The notes under the pieces were generated by a model. The model did no database searches. It worked only from the letters and a program-made list of their open reading frames with translations, and was not told the DNA's origin. Shown here piece after piece: positions 54,258 to 63,959 of a DNA stretch of 64,000 bases. The stretch spans positions 1-64,000 of the forward strand of contig NZ_LS422986.1 in NCBI RefSeq assembly GCF_900411375.1. The letters are read 5' to 3'. This DNA comes from Lentilactobacillus raoultii (GTDB taxonomy: Bacteria; Bacillota; Bacilli; Lactobacillales; Lactobacillaceae). Numbering within the stretch: the first letter of the stretch is position 1; the number at the start of each line of letters is the position of its first letter. Made by a program: the position numbers and the translations under genes.

Positions 54258-54312
54258 GTTGATAATTCAACTTACTTTCAAAAGATTAATGCCCGCATGT
54301 TGAATTGTCAAC
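54258..54312 (-). promoter_or_regulatory. alsSD promoter with two MarR-type palindromes
   Basis: GTTGATAATTCAAC (54258-54271) and GTTGAATTGTCAAC (54299-54312) share arms GTTGA and TCAAC, with centres 41 bases apart. The right one overlaps a minus-strand -35 TTGACA, 17 bases from -10 TAATCT, so its occupation would block alsS transcription. Confidence 0.7.
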
Positions 54313-54370
54313 TAATAAATGTTAAAGTTTCAATTTGAAAAGATCATTTTTAGTGAAAGGACCAGAACTT

Positions 54371-54799
54371 TTGAAAGATATCGGGTATCTCGCACAGGAT
54401 ATTTCAATTTTGCACCGGCAATATTATAAAGATACCGGTAAATTATTTAAAAAACACCATCTCAATCCGACGGCTGCCTGCATTCTGTTGACAGTCAAGG
54501 ACAATCAGTATATCAACCAAAACCAAGTGGCCAAGTCCTTAGTCATTGACAAGGGATTGGCTGCCCGGGAAATTAAAAAAATGCAGGATTTGGGTTACTT
54601 GACCAAATCGGCCGGAATTGGGAAGTCGATCATTCTGCATTTGACGGATGACGGTCAAAAAATTGTCCCCGTGATCCAAAGCATTCGTAAAAACTGGTGG
54701 GAAAACCGCTTCAGCGAAACCGGTATTAAGCCGGATAGCCCACTAATTCCGGCAATTGAAAAGGTCGTTGAATCCATCGTGAGCGAAAGTTTGGAGTGA
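54371..54799 (+). CDS. MarR family transcriptional regulator
   Basis: 142 residues. Winged helix: INQNQVAKSLVIDKGLAARE then IKKMQDLGYLTKSAGIGKSI. TTG start at 54371 with AAAGGA nine bases upstream. It is divergent from alsS and the two palindromes between them are its likely sites, which makes it a candidate acetate, pyruvate or acetolactate responder. It is co-transcribed with the HAD gene. Confidence 0.83.
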   Translation: MKDIGYLAQDISILHRQYYKDTGKLFKKHHLNPTAACILLTVKDNQYINQNQVAKSLVIDKGLAAREIKKMQDLGYLTKSAGIGKSIILHLTDDGQKIVPVIQSIRKNWWENRFSETGIKPDSPLIPAIEKVVESIVSESLE

Positions 54800-54804
54800 T
54801 TAAT

Positions 54805-55488
54805 TTGGCTTATTCAACCCTCTTATTTGATATTGACGACACCATCTTGGATTTTCAAGCATCTGAAAAACAGGCGTTAAAAAAGTTGTTTAACCATCTC
54901 CACCAGCCATTAACCGCTACAATGGCTAATTATTATCAGCAGTTAAACGTCACGCTTTGGCAGCGGTACGAACGGGGAGAAATTGCTCGTGCAGACCTGC
55001 TAAATCAGCGTTTCACCTTGTTTTTTCATCACTTCGGTGAGGATGTTGACGGCATCGCGACTGAAAGGATCTATCGGCAGTATTTGGCGGAAGGCCATCA
55101 ACCAATGCCGGGTGCTCCTTCCCTGCTAGCGGACCTCAGCCGAGATTATGAACTGTACATTATCACTAACGGGATTGCCCAAACTCAGATTCGACGCATC
55201 CGGGAAGCCGGGTTTGCTCCCTATTTTCGGCAATTGTTCATTTCGGAGCAGATCGGTGCTCAAAAACCCAGTCAGGCCTTTTTTAAATCGGTGGCTCATC
55301 AAATTGATCACTTTAAAAAAGCTGATACGCTGGTGATCGGCGACTCACTGACTTCCGATATTCTTGGTGCTGCAAACTATGGATTGGATTCCGTCTGGTT
55401 CAATCCGCATCATCTCGTCAATCAAACACCTACCACGCCGACTTATGAAATTGACCGCTTAAATCAATTGAAAATAATCTGCAGCTAA
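54805..55488 (+). CDS. HAD hydrolase, YjjG-type nucleotidase
   Basis: 227 residues. HAD motifs: DIDDTILDF (I), ITNG (II), QKPS Lys (III) and GDSLTSDI (IV), with a C1 helical cap. YjjG-like members dephosphorylate non-canonical pyrimidine nucleotides. The TTG at 54805 gives an eight-base spacing from GGAG; the longer frame begins in the ribosome site. Followed by a strong terminator. Confidence 0.8.
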   Translation: MAYSTLLFDIDDTILDFQASEKQALKKLFNHLHQPLTATMANYYQQLNVTLWQRYERGEIARADLLNQRFTLFFHHFGEDVDGIATERIYRQYLAEGHQPMPGAPSLLADLSRDYELYIITNGIAQTQIRRIREAGFAPYFRQLFISEQIGAQKPSQAFFKSVAHQIDHFKKADTLVIGDSLTSDILGAANYGLDSVWFNPHHLVNQTPTTPTYEIDRLNQLKIICS

Positions 55489-55494
55489 AAACTG

Positions 55495-55535
55495 GTGACG
55501 TGCCCAAAACTAAAGCTTGGGAACGTCACTTTTTT
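55495..55535 (+). terminator. Terminator of the MarR-HAD operon
   Basis: GTGACGTGCCCAA and TTGGGAACGTCAC arms followed by TTTTTT. Confidence 0.8.
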
Positions 55536-55748
55536 GGTAATTTAGTGACTTTAAGGATATCTTTCCTAACATTAATGTTTGCACCTGGTGCCAGATTAAA
55601 TTATAATATGAAAATAATAAGAATTTTACAAATATTATACTGTTTTCGGCTTTTTATTCAATTTTGTAATTATTCCGAAATGAACAACTAACTATCAAAA
55701 CAAAGATGTCGTTGCCACAATGTTTTCCCATTAAGGAGGTTGGTTTTT

Positions 55749-57071
55749 ATGCAAAAATTAAGTCAAAAAAGAATTACTGCTAATATTATCAAAGGCTCAC
55801 TTGGTAATATGGTCGAATGGTTTGACTGGTACATTTATGCCTCATTCGCAATTTATTTTGCCGCGTCATTCTTCCCTGATGGTAACCAGACAGTTGAATT
55901 ATTGAGTACGGCAGCGGTCTTTGCCGTTGGCTTTCTAATGCGGCCCTTTGGCAGTTTCATTATGGGCAAGTATGCTGATCAACACGGGCGACGCGCTGCC
56001 CTGACCCTCTCCGTCAGCATTATGGCAGGCGGGTCGTTACTAATCGCATTGATCCCAACCTATTCAACCATTGGGCTGTTTTCACCGTTATTATTGGTAT
56101 TAATTCGAATGGTTCAGGGATTGTCCCTCGGCGGCGAATATGGCATTTCTGCCACCTATTTGTCAGAAATGGCCACAGCTAATCGACGCGGTTATTACGC
56201 CTCATTTCAATACGTCACCTTAATCAGCGGTCAGCTACTGGCACTATTGATTCAAATTGGCTTGCAAGCAATCCTCACCGACAACCAACTTCGTGAGTTT
56301 GGCTGGCGGATTCCGTTTGGCATTGGCGCTGTCGGAGCTTTAATTGTGCTTTATTTACGACTCTCAATGGATGAAACCACCCAGTTTAAACAAGCCGAAA
56401 AGACCACTTCCACTCGCGGAACGCTTCGCAAATTAGCCAAATATCCCGGCCAGGTGTTAACGGTGATGGGCCTGACCTTCGGCGGAACAATTGCCTTTTA
56501 CACCTACACGACCTATATGCAAAAATACATGATTAATACACTGGGGTTACCAGCTAAATCAGTAACCTTGATTAACTTTCTGGCACTCCTGATTTTTATG
56601 GGACTGCAGCCACTCTTCGGTCATATTTCCGATAAAATCGGTCGTAAACCGCTGCTATACTGGTTTGGCATTGGTGGGACCTTATTGACCATACCGATTT
56701 TTCTGGGACTTCAATTTTTCGATAGCGAATTCAGTGCTTTCCTGTTAATGATGGCCGGTTTATTAATCGTCAGCGGCTACACGTCCATCAACGCCGTGGT
56801 TAAAGCTGAACTATTTCCAACTGAAATCCGGGCCCTGGGCGTTGGTTTCCCATATGGCTTAACCGTGGCCATTTTTGGTGGGACCGTGGAATACGTCGCA
56901 CTCTGGCTAAAAAACATCGGTCATGAAGATTGGTTCTTCTACTACGTTTCGGCTGCCGCTTTCGTCAGTTTCCTGGTTTACGTTCGTATGCTGGAAACCT
57001 CAAAGCACTCTGCTTTGAACGAAACTGATCAGCAACCATCAGAAACAGACAATCCGGAACAAGCTTCCTAA
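55749..57071 (+). CDS. MFS metabolite:proton symporter (MHS family)
   Basis: 440 residues, 12 helices. GSLGNMVEWFDWYIYASFA is the N-terminal signature of KgtP, ShiA, ProP and CitA. Loop 2-3 has GKYADQHGRRAAL and helix 4-5 GLSLGGEYG. It imports a carboxylate, betaine or similar solute. ATG behind AAGGAGG is decisive over a frame beginning nine bases earlier. C-terminal tail hydrophilic. The cargo is not readable from motifs. Confidence 0.85.
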   Translation: MQKLSQKRITANIIKGSLGNMVEWFDWYIYASFAIYFAASFFPDGNQTVELLSTAAVFAVGFLMRPFGSFIMGKYADQHGRRAALTLSVSIMAGGSLLIALIPTYSTIGLFSPLLLVLIRMVQGLSLGGEYGISATYLSEMATANRRGYYASFQYVTLISGQLLALLIQIGLQAILTDNQLREFGWRIPFGIGAVGALIVLYLRLSMDETTQFKQAEKTTSTRGTLRKLAKYPGQVLTVMGLTFGGTIAFYTYTTYMQKYMINTLGLPAKSVTLINFLALLIFMGLQPLFGHISDKIGRKPLLYWFGIGGTLLTIPIFLGLQFFDSEFSAFLLMMAGLLIVSGYTSINAVVKAELFPTEIRALGVGFPYGLTVAIFGGTVEYVALWLKNIGHEDWFFYYVSAAAFVSFLVYVRMLETSKHSALNETDQQPSETDNPEQAS

Positions 57072-57194
57072 ATTTAATCAACCGCTATCCCAAAAATTGC
57101 GAGTCACATTGCTTGCGTTCTTTTCCCGATTATGGATAAACTAGGAATGTAGATAGGTAACTTCATTCATTTTAACTTATAGGAGGGTTTATCA

Positions 57195-57674
57195 ATGGCA
57201 AGTAACTATGATTTTCCAAAGACTCGTGAACAGTTGAATCAATTAGTTGCCGATTTAACGCAACTTCAAGCCAACATTCAACAAACTCATTGGTACATGC
57301 GCGGTGAAAACTTCTTTAGACTTCATCCACTGATGGATGACTATAAAGATCAATTAGCCGACCAATTAGATAACGTCGCGGAACGATTGATTGCAATCAA
57401 CGGCTCCCCATACGCCACAACTCATGAATTTATTGAGCACACTGGTTTACCCGATGAAAAAGTAACCTGGGATCAACTCACCATGCGTGATTTCATGCAG
57501 CGCCTTTCTGATCAGTTCAAATACCTGCGTGATCAATATCAAAAGGGAATTGAAGTCACTGACGACGAAAAGGACTTTCCAACTCAAGACATGCTAAATG
57601 GTTTTAAAGAAGACATCGATAAAAACATTTGGATGATCAATGCTTACCTTGGCAAAGGACCCTATGACGAATAA
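57195..57674 (+). CDS. dps: Dps family DNA-protecting ferritin-like protein
   Basis: 159 residues. Ferroxidase ligands in the order H-x-D-E appear in QTHWYMRGENFFRLHPLMDD then ADQLDNVAERL. It oxidises and stores iron and guards DNA from peroxide. No PerR box was identified in the 120 bases upstream. Ribosome site AGGAGGG. Alone in its transcript with its own terminator. Confidence 0.9.
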   Translation: MASNYDFPKTREQLNQLVADLTQLQANIQQTHWYMRGENFFRLHPLMDDYKDQLADQLDNVAERLIAINGSPYATTHEFIEHTGLPDEKVTWDQLTMRDFMQRLSDQFKYLRDQYQKGIEVTDDEKDFPTQDMLNGFKEDIDKNIWMINAYLGKGPYDE

Positions 57675-57745
57675 TCGTCATTCTTAATATCTGATTAATC
57701 TGAATCACGTTGTCTGGCAGTAATGACAGAATTGCATTACAATCT

Positions 57746-57780
57746 AAGAGACTGGTAATTAATCACCGGTCTCTTTATTT
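57746..57780 (+). terminator. Terminator of dps
   Basis: AAGAGACTGGT and CACCGGTCTCTT arms followed by TATTTTT. Confidence 0.75.
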
Positions 57781-57825
57781 TTCACAAAACGCTTATCATG
57801 TTGATAACCGGGAGGTACAGCTTAA

Positions 57826-58743
57826 ATGACACAAACAGTTAAAATTGGTAAAAGTAATGTTGTCACGACCCCACTTGGCTTAGGTACCAATAAGGTTGGT
57901 GGCCACAACTTATTTGATGGTTTAAAAGACGAAAACGGCGTTCAGGTTGTGAAAGCCGCCTTGAATGACGGTATTTCACTATTGGACACCGCATATATGT
58001 ATGGCCTTGGTAAATCAGAAGAAATTATCGGTGACGTCACTCAAAATTACGATCGTGATAAATTTGTCATTGCGACCAAGGCTGCCCAGGATCCCAATAA
58101 TCACTTAAAACCGAATAACGATCCAAAATTTTTAAAGCAATCCGTTGACGATGCTTTAAAGCGGCTCCAAACAGATTACCTGGATATTTTTTACATCCAT
58201 TTTCCCGACGACCACACGCCTAAAGCAGAAGCCGTCCACGCACTGGCTGAAGAAAAACAGGCCGGTAAAATTAAGGCAATTGGCGTCTCAAACTTTTCAT
58301 TAACTCAAATCAAAGAAGCTAATGCGGATAATCAAGTTGATATTGTGGAAGACAATTACAGCTTGGTTCATCGCGAAGCCGAAAAAGAAGAGCTGCCCTA
58401 TCTTAAAGCTCATCAAATTTCGTTTGTCCCATACTTTCCACTGGCTTCGGGCTTGCTGACAGGAAAATATACGCCTGCCGATGGTCAGCATTTCTCCCAA
58501 TTTTCAGCTGAGCAATACACAACCATCATGCAGGCATTGGAAAAGGTCAAAGCAATCGCCGTTAATCATCAGGCAACGGTTGCTCAAACCATTCTCGCCT
58601 GGTACATCAAAGATCCAGACATCAGTGTGGTTATCCCGGGTGCCCGATTGGCTGATCAGGTTCACAGTAATGCCCAAGCATTAAACATTCAATTAAGCGA
58701 CGATGAATTCAAGCAAATTGATCAGTTGTTTAAAGACTTTTAA
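57826..58743 (+). CDS. Aldo/keto reductase
   Basis: 305 residues, NADPH-dependent barrel. Catalytic tetrad Asp and Tyr in LLDTAYMYG, Lys in VIATKAAQD, His in FYIHFPDD; cofactor region VIPGARLADQV. Its closest kin are YhdN/general stress type reductases. The substrate is probably a small aldehyde or ketone. Ribosome site GGGAGG. Confidence 0.87.
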   Translation: MTQTVKIGKSNVVTTPLGLGTNKVGGHNLFDGLKDENGVQVVKAALNDGISLLDTAYMYGLGKSEEIIGDVTQNYDRDKFVIATKAAQDPNNHLKPNNDPKFLKQSVDDALKRLQTDYLDIFYIHFPDDHTPKAEAVHALAEEKQAGKIKAIGVSNFSLTQIKEANADNQVDIVEDNYSLVHREAEKEELPYLKAHQISFVPYFPLASGLLTGKYTPADGQHFSQFSAEQYTTIMQALEKVKAIAVNHQATVAQTILAWYIKDPDISVVIPGARLADQVHSNAQALNIQLSDDEFKQIDQLFKDF

Positions 58744-58771
58744 CAACTGGTTACATCTGAATCGTCAATCA

Positions 58772-58810
58772 TAAAAGGACCGAATAAGTTGGTTTTCGGC
58801 CCTTTTATGC
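58772..58810 (+). terminator. Terminator of the aldo/keto reductase gene
   Basis: AAAAGGACCGA and TCGGCCCTTTT arms (one mismatch). Confidence 0.6.
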
Positions 58811-58853
58811 TACATATCCAATCAACACTATTTTAAAATGAGGCGAACGACAA

Positions 58854-59543
58854 ATGATTCTTGAACGAAATAATTTTTTAAATATCAAGCAAATTGAAGA
58901 GCAATTTAATCGATTGAATTTACAAGATCGCATTCCCGATGTTAAAGAATTAATCAATATTTACCAACTTTGCCATGCCGGCGCCAACGAGATTGGGACT
59001 AAGTTGGAAAATCTTGATGATGAGTATTCAATGGCCGATGACCATAATCCGATTCACCATATGGAAGAACGGCTAAAATCAGTCGACAGTTTATTTGGAA
59101 AGTTAAAGCGCAAAGGATACGATCTTACCATCGAAAACGTTGGCGAACACATTCATGATATTGCTGGCATCCGAGTAGTCACCAATTACATTGATGACAT
59201 CTACACCGTGGAACAGGCATTGTCTGAGCAATCCGATGTCACGGTGCTAAAACGCAAAGATTACATCGAAAACCCAAAGAAAAGTGGTTATCGAAGTTTG
59301 CATTTAGTGGTTTCCGTTCCCGTTTTTCAATCCAAGGGTGTGTTTGATGTCCCCGTCGAAATTCAATTTCGAACCATTGGCATGGACATGTGGGCTAGCT
59401 TGGAACATCAGTTAAGTTATAAGACCGATGCCGACCCTAAAAAGATTCAGCAGCATTCAGCCAATCTCAAACACTACGCCAAGGAACTTAATGACATCGA
59501 GATTCGCATGCAGGCGATCTTTCGCGATTTGCAAACTAAATGA
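58854..59543 (+). CDS. relP: Small alarmone synthetase (GTP pyrophosphokinase, RelP-like)
   Basis: 229 residues, a single RelA/SpoT synthetase domain with no hydrolase or ACT part. IAGIRVVTNYIDDIY, NPKKSGYRSLHLVV, PVEIQFRT and MWASLEHQLSYK are the synthetase motifs, and the N-P-K..GYRSLHL and W-A-S-L-E-H forms favour RelP over RelQ. It makes (p)ppGpp from ATP and GTP or GDP. Alone on its transcript, convergent with the OYE gene, stops one base apart. Confidence 0.85.
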   Translation: MILERNNFLNIKQIEEQFNRLNLQDRIPDVKELINIYQLCHAGANEIGTKLENLDDEYSMADDHNPIHHMEERLKSVDSLFGKLKRKGYDLTIENVGEHIHDIAGIRVVTNYIDDIYTVEQALSEQSDVTVLKRKDYIENPKKSGYRSLHLVVSVPVFQSKGVFDVPVEIQFRTIGMDMWASLEHQLSYKTDADPKKIQQHSANLKHYAKELNDIEIRMQAIFRDLQTK

Positions 59544-59544
59544 C

Positions 59545-60738
59545 CTATTGTGGCCGACGGGGCTTTAACCCCTTGAACCCGTGTAATCGAATTTCGGCTA
59601 AAATCGAACGCCAAGCATTTTGATAAGGAACCGTTGGCTTGCCTTCAGCGATTCTTCTAACCTGTTCCTCACAATAGCTGGTGACAATCACTGAACTCAA
59701 ACGGTCATCCAGCCAATGACGCCCGTTTAAAAGCGGCAATTCGAGTGGTTGATAATTAGCATTAAAAATCTGATTCGGCAAATCCGGCATCACTGCCATC
59801 GGGGTACAAATCCCAATCAGATCGGCATCCTGTCGGCCAAGTGCTTCCTCCATTGCCGAAATATGCCGAAAACCGCCACTCAAGGCAATCGGCGTTTTAA
59901 CCAATTGATGAATCAAATGGGCGTGGCCGGAAAAGCCCAGTTGTGAATTTTCATAATCATCCCCGGCAATTTCGACCATGTCAATTCCCAAAGCAGCCAT
60001 TTTTCTAATCACTGCCGTAAAGTCTTCCTCTGTAAATCCATTTAAATCAATATCCGTTAAACTTAGCTTGAGACTAATCGGAAACTGGTTTCCGCATGCT
60101 TGACGAATTCCCTGATAAACGTCGACCAGAAACCGCAGCCGATTATCCAAGGAACCACCGTACTGATCAGTTCGCCGATTAGTTGTCCGTGATAAAAACT
60201 GATTAATTAGATAGCCAAAGGCACCATGCAGTTGAACACCGGTAAAGCCAGCCTCTTTGGCAATCACGGCACTTTTAACAAACTTTTGAATCAATTGATT
60301 AATCTCTACCGTTGTCAATGCTCTTGGAGCTGCAAATGCGTGCCGCTGTCGACCTTCGATTGGCACGCTGCTCGGTGCCACTGGTTGAGCAGTCACCTGT
60401 TTAGGGGCTTGTCGGCCAGGATGATTGAGTTGCATCCACAATTGGGTATGGTGCCGTGTTCCATTATCGGCCCACTGGCGCAATACCGGTAAATCGCGTT
60501 CATCATCAACGACCACGTTGCCGGGTTCGGCCAGTGCCTGTCGATCTACCATAACATTTCCGGTAATCACAATGCCCGCGCCACCATCGGCCCACTGCCG
60601 GTAAAGAGACGCAAACAGCGTATTGGGTTGATGATCTGTGGTCGCCATCGTTTCACTTAATGCCGTCTTAACAATTCGATTTTTAACCGTGACACCACAG
60701 GGCAGCGTCAACGAATTTGACAATTGTAAATAACTCAT
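59545..60738 (-). CDS. NADH:flavin oxidoreductase, old yellow enzyme family
   Basis: 397 residues, an FMN barrel. LPCGVTVKNRIVKTALSE at the start, LWMQLNHPGRQA, FVKSAVIAKEAGFTGVQLHG, and INQFLSRTTNRRTDQYGGS are the YqjM/2,4-dienoyl reductase-type signatures. It reduces activated double bonds. The ATG at 60738 lies ten bases behind GGGAAG. Alternative ATG 60744 overlaps the stop of the upstream hydrolase gene, and both genes are one operon. Confidence 0.87.
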   Translation of the reverse strand: MSYLQLSNSLTLPCGVTVKNRIVKTALSETMATTDHQPNTLFASLYRQWADGGAGIVITGNVMVDRQALAEPGNVVVDDERDLPVLRQWADNGTRHHTQLWMQLNHPGRQAPKQVTAQPVAPSSVPIEGRQRHAFAAPRALTTVEINQLIQKFVKSAVIAKEAGFTGVQLHGAFGYLINQFLSRTTNRRTDQYGGSLDNRLRFLVDVYQGIRQACGNQFPISLKLSLTDIDLNGFTEEDFTAVIRKMAALGIDMVEIAGDDYENSQLGFSGHAHLIHQLVKTPIALSGGFRHISAMEEALGRQDADLIGICTPMAVMPDLPNQIFNANYQPLELPLLNGRHWLDDRLSSVIVTSYCEEQVRRIAEGKPTVPYQNAWRSILAEIRLHGFKGLKPRRPQ

Positions 60739-60743
60739 TAACA

Positions 60744-61673
60744 TCACACTTCCCGTTTTAACAAATTGTCCACCCGATCAAAAAACTTTCGGGCATCCAC
60801 TTCCGTTACTAGCTGGATCGGCCGCCCAGTATCGGTTTCGTACGTTTTACCGGCACTGGGTCCGTTAACCGTGACGTCACCCGTGACCTCTTTAGTTTTA
60901 ACAATTTCGGGATATTGACTGGCCACCGTCGTTAACACATCCCACAAATAATAAGTTGAATCAGCTTCGTAGGAAGAGACCAGTGCGTATCCCTGTCCAA
61001 CCAAATCAATCATTGGATAACGACGCAGATCAGCCCAATGTTGCTGAACCGTCGCATTTAGCGGCACTTGATTGGTACTTTCAAGCCCCACCATTTGAAT
61101 TTTGATAGCTGAATTCCAAACGGTTTTAACGGCATAGGGATCCCAGTAGGCGTTCCATTCCGCACTGCCGTCGTGTTTGGGCTCCAAGACATTTCCTTTG
61201 GCGGTCATGGTGCCGCCCATCCAATAGAGCCGGTCAATCTTTTCAACAATCGACGGTTCGGCTTCCAGTGCCCGCGCCAAATCAGTCAGTGGGCCGGTCA
61301 TAACCAAAGTTGTCTTGCCGGGTGTTTGCAAAAGCCGATCGACCATGTCCAAATGAGCCGGCTGATCAGCAATTGGCGCTTTAGTCGGCTGGTTTTCGTT
61401 TAAAATCGGAAAGGCATCAAACGAAAATGAACTCAATCGCCATTCTTTGGGAAATTGATGCACAGCTCGCGAATTGGAGGCCGCCACTTGAACGGCTGCT
61501 CCATGACCGAATTTGGCAATTAACTTTCGCGAAGCATCTACCGCCGGTTCCAAGTAGCCATCGGCATCAATCACGCCGACCCCCGTCAAGTGAACATCGG
61601 GCATTTGTAGTAATAGTAACAACGACACCAAATCATCAACGTTGCCGTCGTGATCAAAATACACATTTTTCAA
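60744..61673 (-). CDS. Inosine/uridine-preferring nucleoside hydrolase
   Basis: 309 residues. The calcium-binding Asp cluster appears as DHDGNVDD at residues 7-14 (family DTDPGxDD), and VMTGPLTDLARALE and WMGGTM are typical. It splits ribonucleosides into base and ribose. TTG start behind GGAGG. First gene of an operon with the old yellow enzyme. Substrate choice is not readable. Confidence 0.85.
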   Translation of the reverse strand: MKNVYFDHDGNVDDLVSLLLLLQMPDVHLTGVGVIDADGYLEPAVDASRKLIAKFGHGAAVQVAASNSRAVHQFPKEWRLSSFSFDAFPILNENQPTKAPIADQPAHLDMVDRLLQTPGKTTLVMTGPLTDLARALEAEPSIVEKIDRLYWMGGTMTAKGNVLEPKHDGSAEWNAYWDPYAVKTVWNSAIKIQMVGLESTNQVPLNATVQQHWADLRRYPMIDLVGQGYALVSSYEADSTYYLWDVLTTVASQYPEIVKTKEVTGDVTVNGPSAGKTYETDTGRPIQLVTEVDARKFFDRVDNLLKREV

Positions 61674-61785
61674 GGCAATTCCCTCCTAATCAAACTAACT
61701 TTCTGACAACTTTTACCAAAATCATACCTTATTTGATAACCGGGCGCTACTTTGAAAAAGAACCGAACCGTTTTTATTCCACTGT

Positions 61786-62547
61786 CTACCTTCTACGATG
61801 TTTAACCACCGTGAAGAAATGAAGGATTGAAGCCAATAACACATAAAAAATAACCACAAAGGAGCCATAGCTTAACCAAAAACTGTGGCGAGGAAGCAAA
61901 TGAAAGCCGGCTTGGATACCCATAGTTACCAGTGCCATAAACGCAATCATAAAGAACAATTCAATGTATCGTTTCAACGTACTGTCATCTCGTTTCTTAA
62001 CAGAATTCAAACGCTGGCCCCATTTAAGGCAGGTTTGTTTTTTTGATTCGGGAAGTTCTTGCATCCCAAAAGTATTGGTCAACACCAGTTCATGTAGTTT
62101 AATCACACCGGCGGCCGTCATAACCTTATCAATCGTTCGAAAACTCTGATCGGTAACTCCGGTGACCCAGTTTTCAAACGTGCCAGTGTAACAGTCGGTG
62201 ATACTTAAATAATGCTTGTTTTTAAAGCGATCCGGATGAGTGCCGCCCAAATGATCAATTCGCACCAACCGTTCTCGCATACAGTCGAAGAAGTCTTTCA
62301 TTTTACCGGCCAAACCACCCCAATAAGTCGGCGCTGCCAAAACCCAAACATCGCTGGCCAGCATCTTCTGCTCGAGTTCATCCAATACCGGATTTGGTTG
62401 ACCTTCCCGATCCGGTTTGAATGGATAATCCTCCAAATAAATTAACTCCGTTTGATTCGGTGCCTTAACACCGGCTAACACCGTTGATAGCATTTTTTCA
62501 GTAATGCCATCTCGTCGATGCGCACCTAAAATTCCTAATACTTTCAC
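61786..62547 (-). CDS. Flavodoxin-fold NAD(P)H oxidoreductase with C-terminal membrane anchor
   Basis: 253 residues. Residues 1-180 form an NADPH-dependent FMN reductase/flavodoxin domain: KVLGILGAHRRDGIT, VLAAPTYWGGLAGKMKDFFD and a long cap. The last 60 residues add two hydrophobic helices (YIELFFMIAFMALVTMGI and SYGSFVVIFYVLLASIL) with a basic end. A membrane tail on this family is unusual. The frame is continuous with no sign of sequencing error. GTG start behind GGGGG. Confidence 0.75.
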   Translation of the reverse strand: MKVLGILGAHRRDGITEKMLSTVLAGVKAPNQTELIYLEDYPFKPDREGQPNPVLDELEQKMLASDVWVLAAPTYWGGLAGKMKDFFDCMRERLVRIDHLGGTHPDRFKNKHYLSITDCYTGTFENWVTGVTDQSFRTIDKVMTAAGVIKLHELVLTNTFGMQELPESKKQTCLKWGQRLNSVKKRDDSTLKRYIELFFMIAFMALVTMGIQAGFHLLPRHSFWLSYGSFVVIFYVLLASILHFFTVVKHRRR

Positions 62548-62627
62548 TAGTTGATCCCCCTAACGCATCAAATCGTCTGTTAAATTTAGCTTATCACCAA
62601 AACACCTAAACTCAAATGACCATCCAG

Positions 62628-63959
62628 TTAAACACTGAACATAAATTCAATGTTTAATATCATGATGATAGTGGTTAGCCCATATCCAAGCACCATTGTC
62701 CAGAACGAATTAACATGTGAACCCATAAGTTTGCGATTTCCAGTTAATGCGACCATTGGATATAGTGTCACCGGTAACGCGATGGATAAAGCAATCTGAG
62801 CAAACACAACCATCGCTTCAAAAGTTTGTTCATTAAAACCAACGATAAACCCAATGATTAAAATCGGAATCAACGTTACAAATCTGGTTAGCAGTCGTCG
62901 TTCCCACAACGGCAGTCGAATATTCAGATAACCCTCCATCACAATTTGCCCCGATAGCGTACTAGTGATTGAAGAAATCATTCCCGTTAGTAGCAGTGCA
63001 AACGCAAACAAGGTACTCATTAGCGAACTGGACAACGAACCAACGACTGTTGAACTCTTTAGCCCGTCATAAACATCACGAAAGGCTGTCAACTGGGCCC
63101 CTTTATGAAAAAAGAGCGTGCCTCCCAAAATCAGCAAAAGGGCATTGATTAAAAATGCGGCAATCAAATGAACATTGGAATCCCACTTTGCAAACCGTAA
63201 CGCTTCATTCACCTGCTTTGGATCGTGATAATCATACCGCCGGCTTTGGGCTAAAGATGAGTGCAGATAGACATTGTGTGGCATGATTGTCGCCCCAATA
63301 ATACTCAGACTTAAAACCAATTCCTGATGGTCCAACAAAATTTGCGACCCGGGAACCAGGCCATTTAAAATTTCGATCCACCCTGGATGGGCCCGAAAAA
63401 CCTCAACGCTAAAGATAATCCCAATTGTCAAAATTGCCATTAAGACAATTAATTCGATTCGCCTAATCCCAAATCTTAAAAACAGCAGCACAACCAAAAC
63501 ATCCAGGATCGTCAGTAAAATTCCATAAATCAACGGTAGTCCGAAAAGTAACTTCAACGCAATTGAGGTGCCAACCACCCCGGTCATATCGGTTGCCATC
63601 ATGGCAACTTCATTGATTAACCACAAACCATACCGAACGACTTTAGGTACTCTTTGAGCAATTGCTTGAGCCAGATCCTGCCGGGCAACAACCCCTAATT
63701 TTATTGACAGCGTCTGCATAAACATCGCCACTAGAATCGACAACAGCAATACTGAAAGTAATCTAAACCGGTACTGGCTGCCACCAGACAAAGACGTCAA
63801 CCAATTTCCAGGATCCATGTAGCCAACCGCAACCAAGGCACCCGGACCACTATATGCTAAAAATTTTTGTAAGAAGGCCGTTTCATAAACACCAGGTACC
63901 TCAACACTGGCGTTAATTTCATCCAAACTTTTTTTATTAGGGTCGTTCACCTGAGCCAT
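62628..63959 (-). CDS. mntH: Nramp-family divalent metal (manganese) importer
   Basis: 443 residues, 11 helices. Metal ligands: DPGNW in helix 1 (Asp 49) and IMPHNVYLHSS in helix 6. It imports Mn2+ with protons, and lactobacilli often have several copies and high Mn need. GGAGGGG precedes the ATG. Only 40 bases of upstream region are in the window, too short to look for an MntR box. Confidence 0.92.
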   Translation of the reverse strand: MAQVNDPNKKSLDEINASVEVPGVYETAFLQKFLAYSGPGALVAVGYMDPGNWLTSLSGGSQYRFRLLSVLLLSILVAMFMQTLSIKLGVVARQDLAQAIAQRVPKVVRYGLWLINEVAMMATDMTGVVGTSIALKLLFGLPLIYGILLTILDVLVVLLFLRFGIRRIELIVLMAILTIGIIFSVEVFRAHPGWIEILNGLVPGSQILLDHQELVLSLSIIGATIMPHNVYLHSSLAQSRRYDYHDPKQVNEALRFAKWDSNVHLIAAFLINALLLILGGTLFFHKGAQLTAFRDVYDGLKSSTVVGSLSSSLMSTLFAFALLLTGMISSITSTLSGQIVMEGYLNIRLPLWERRLLTRFVTLIPILIIGFIVGFNEQTFEAMVVFAQIALSIALPVTLYPMVALTGNRKLMGSHVNSFWTMVLGYGLTTIIMILNIEFMFSV

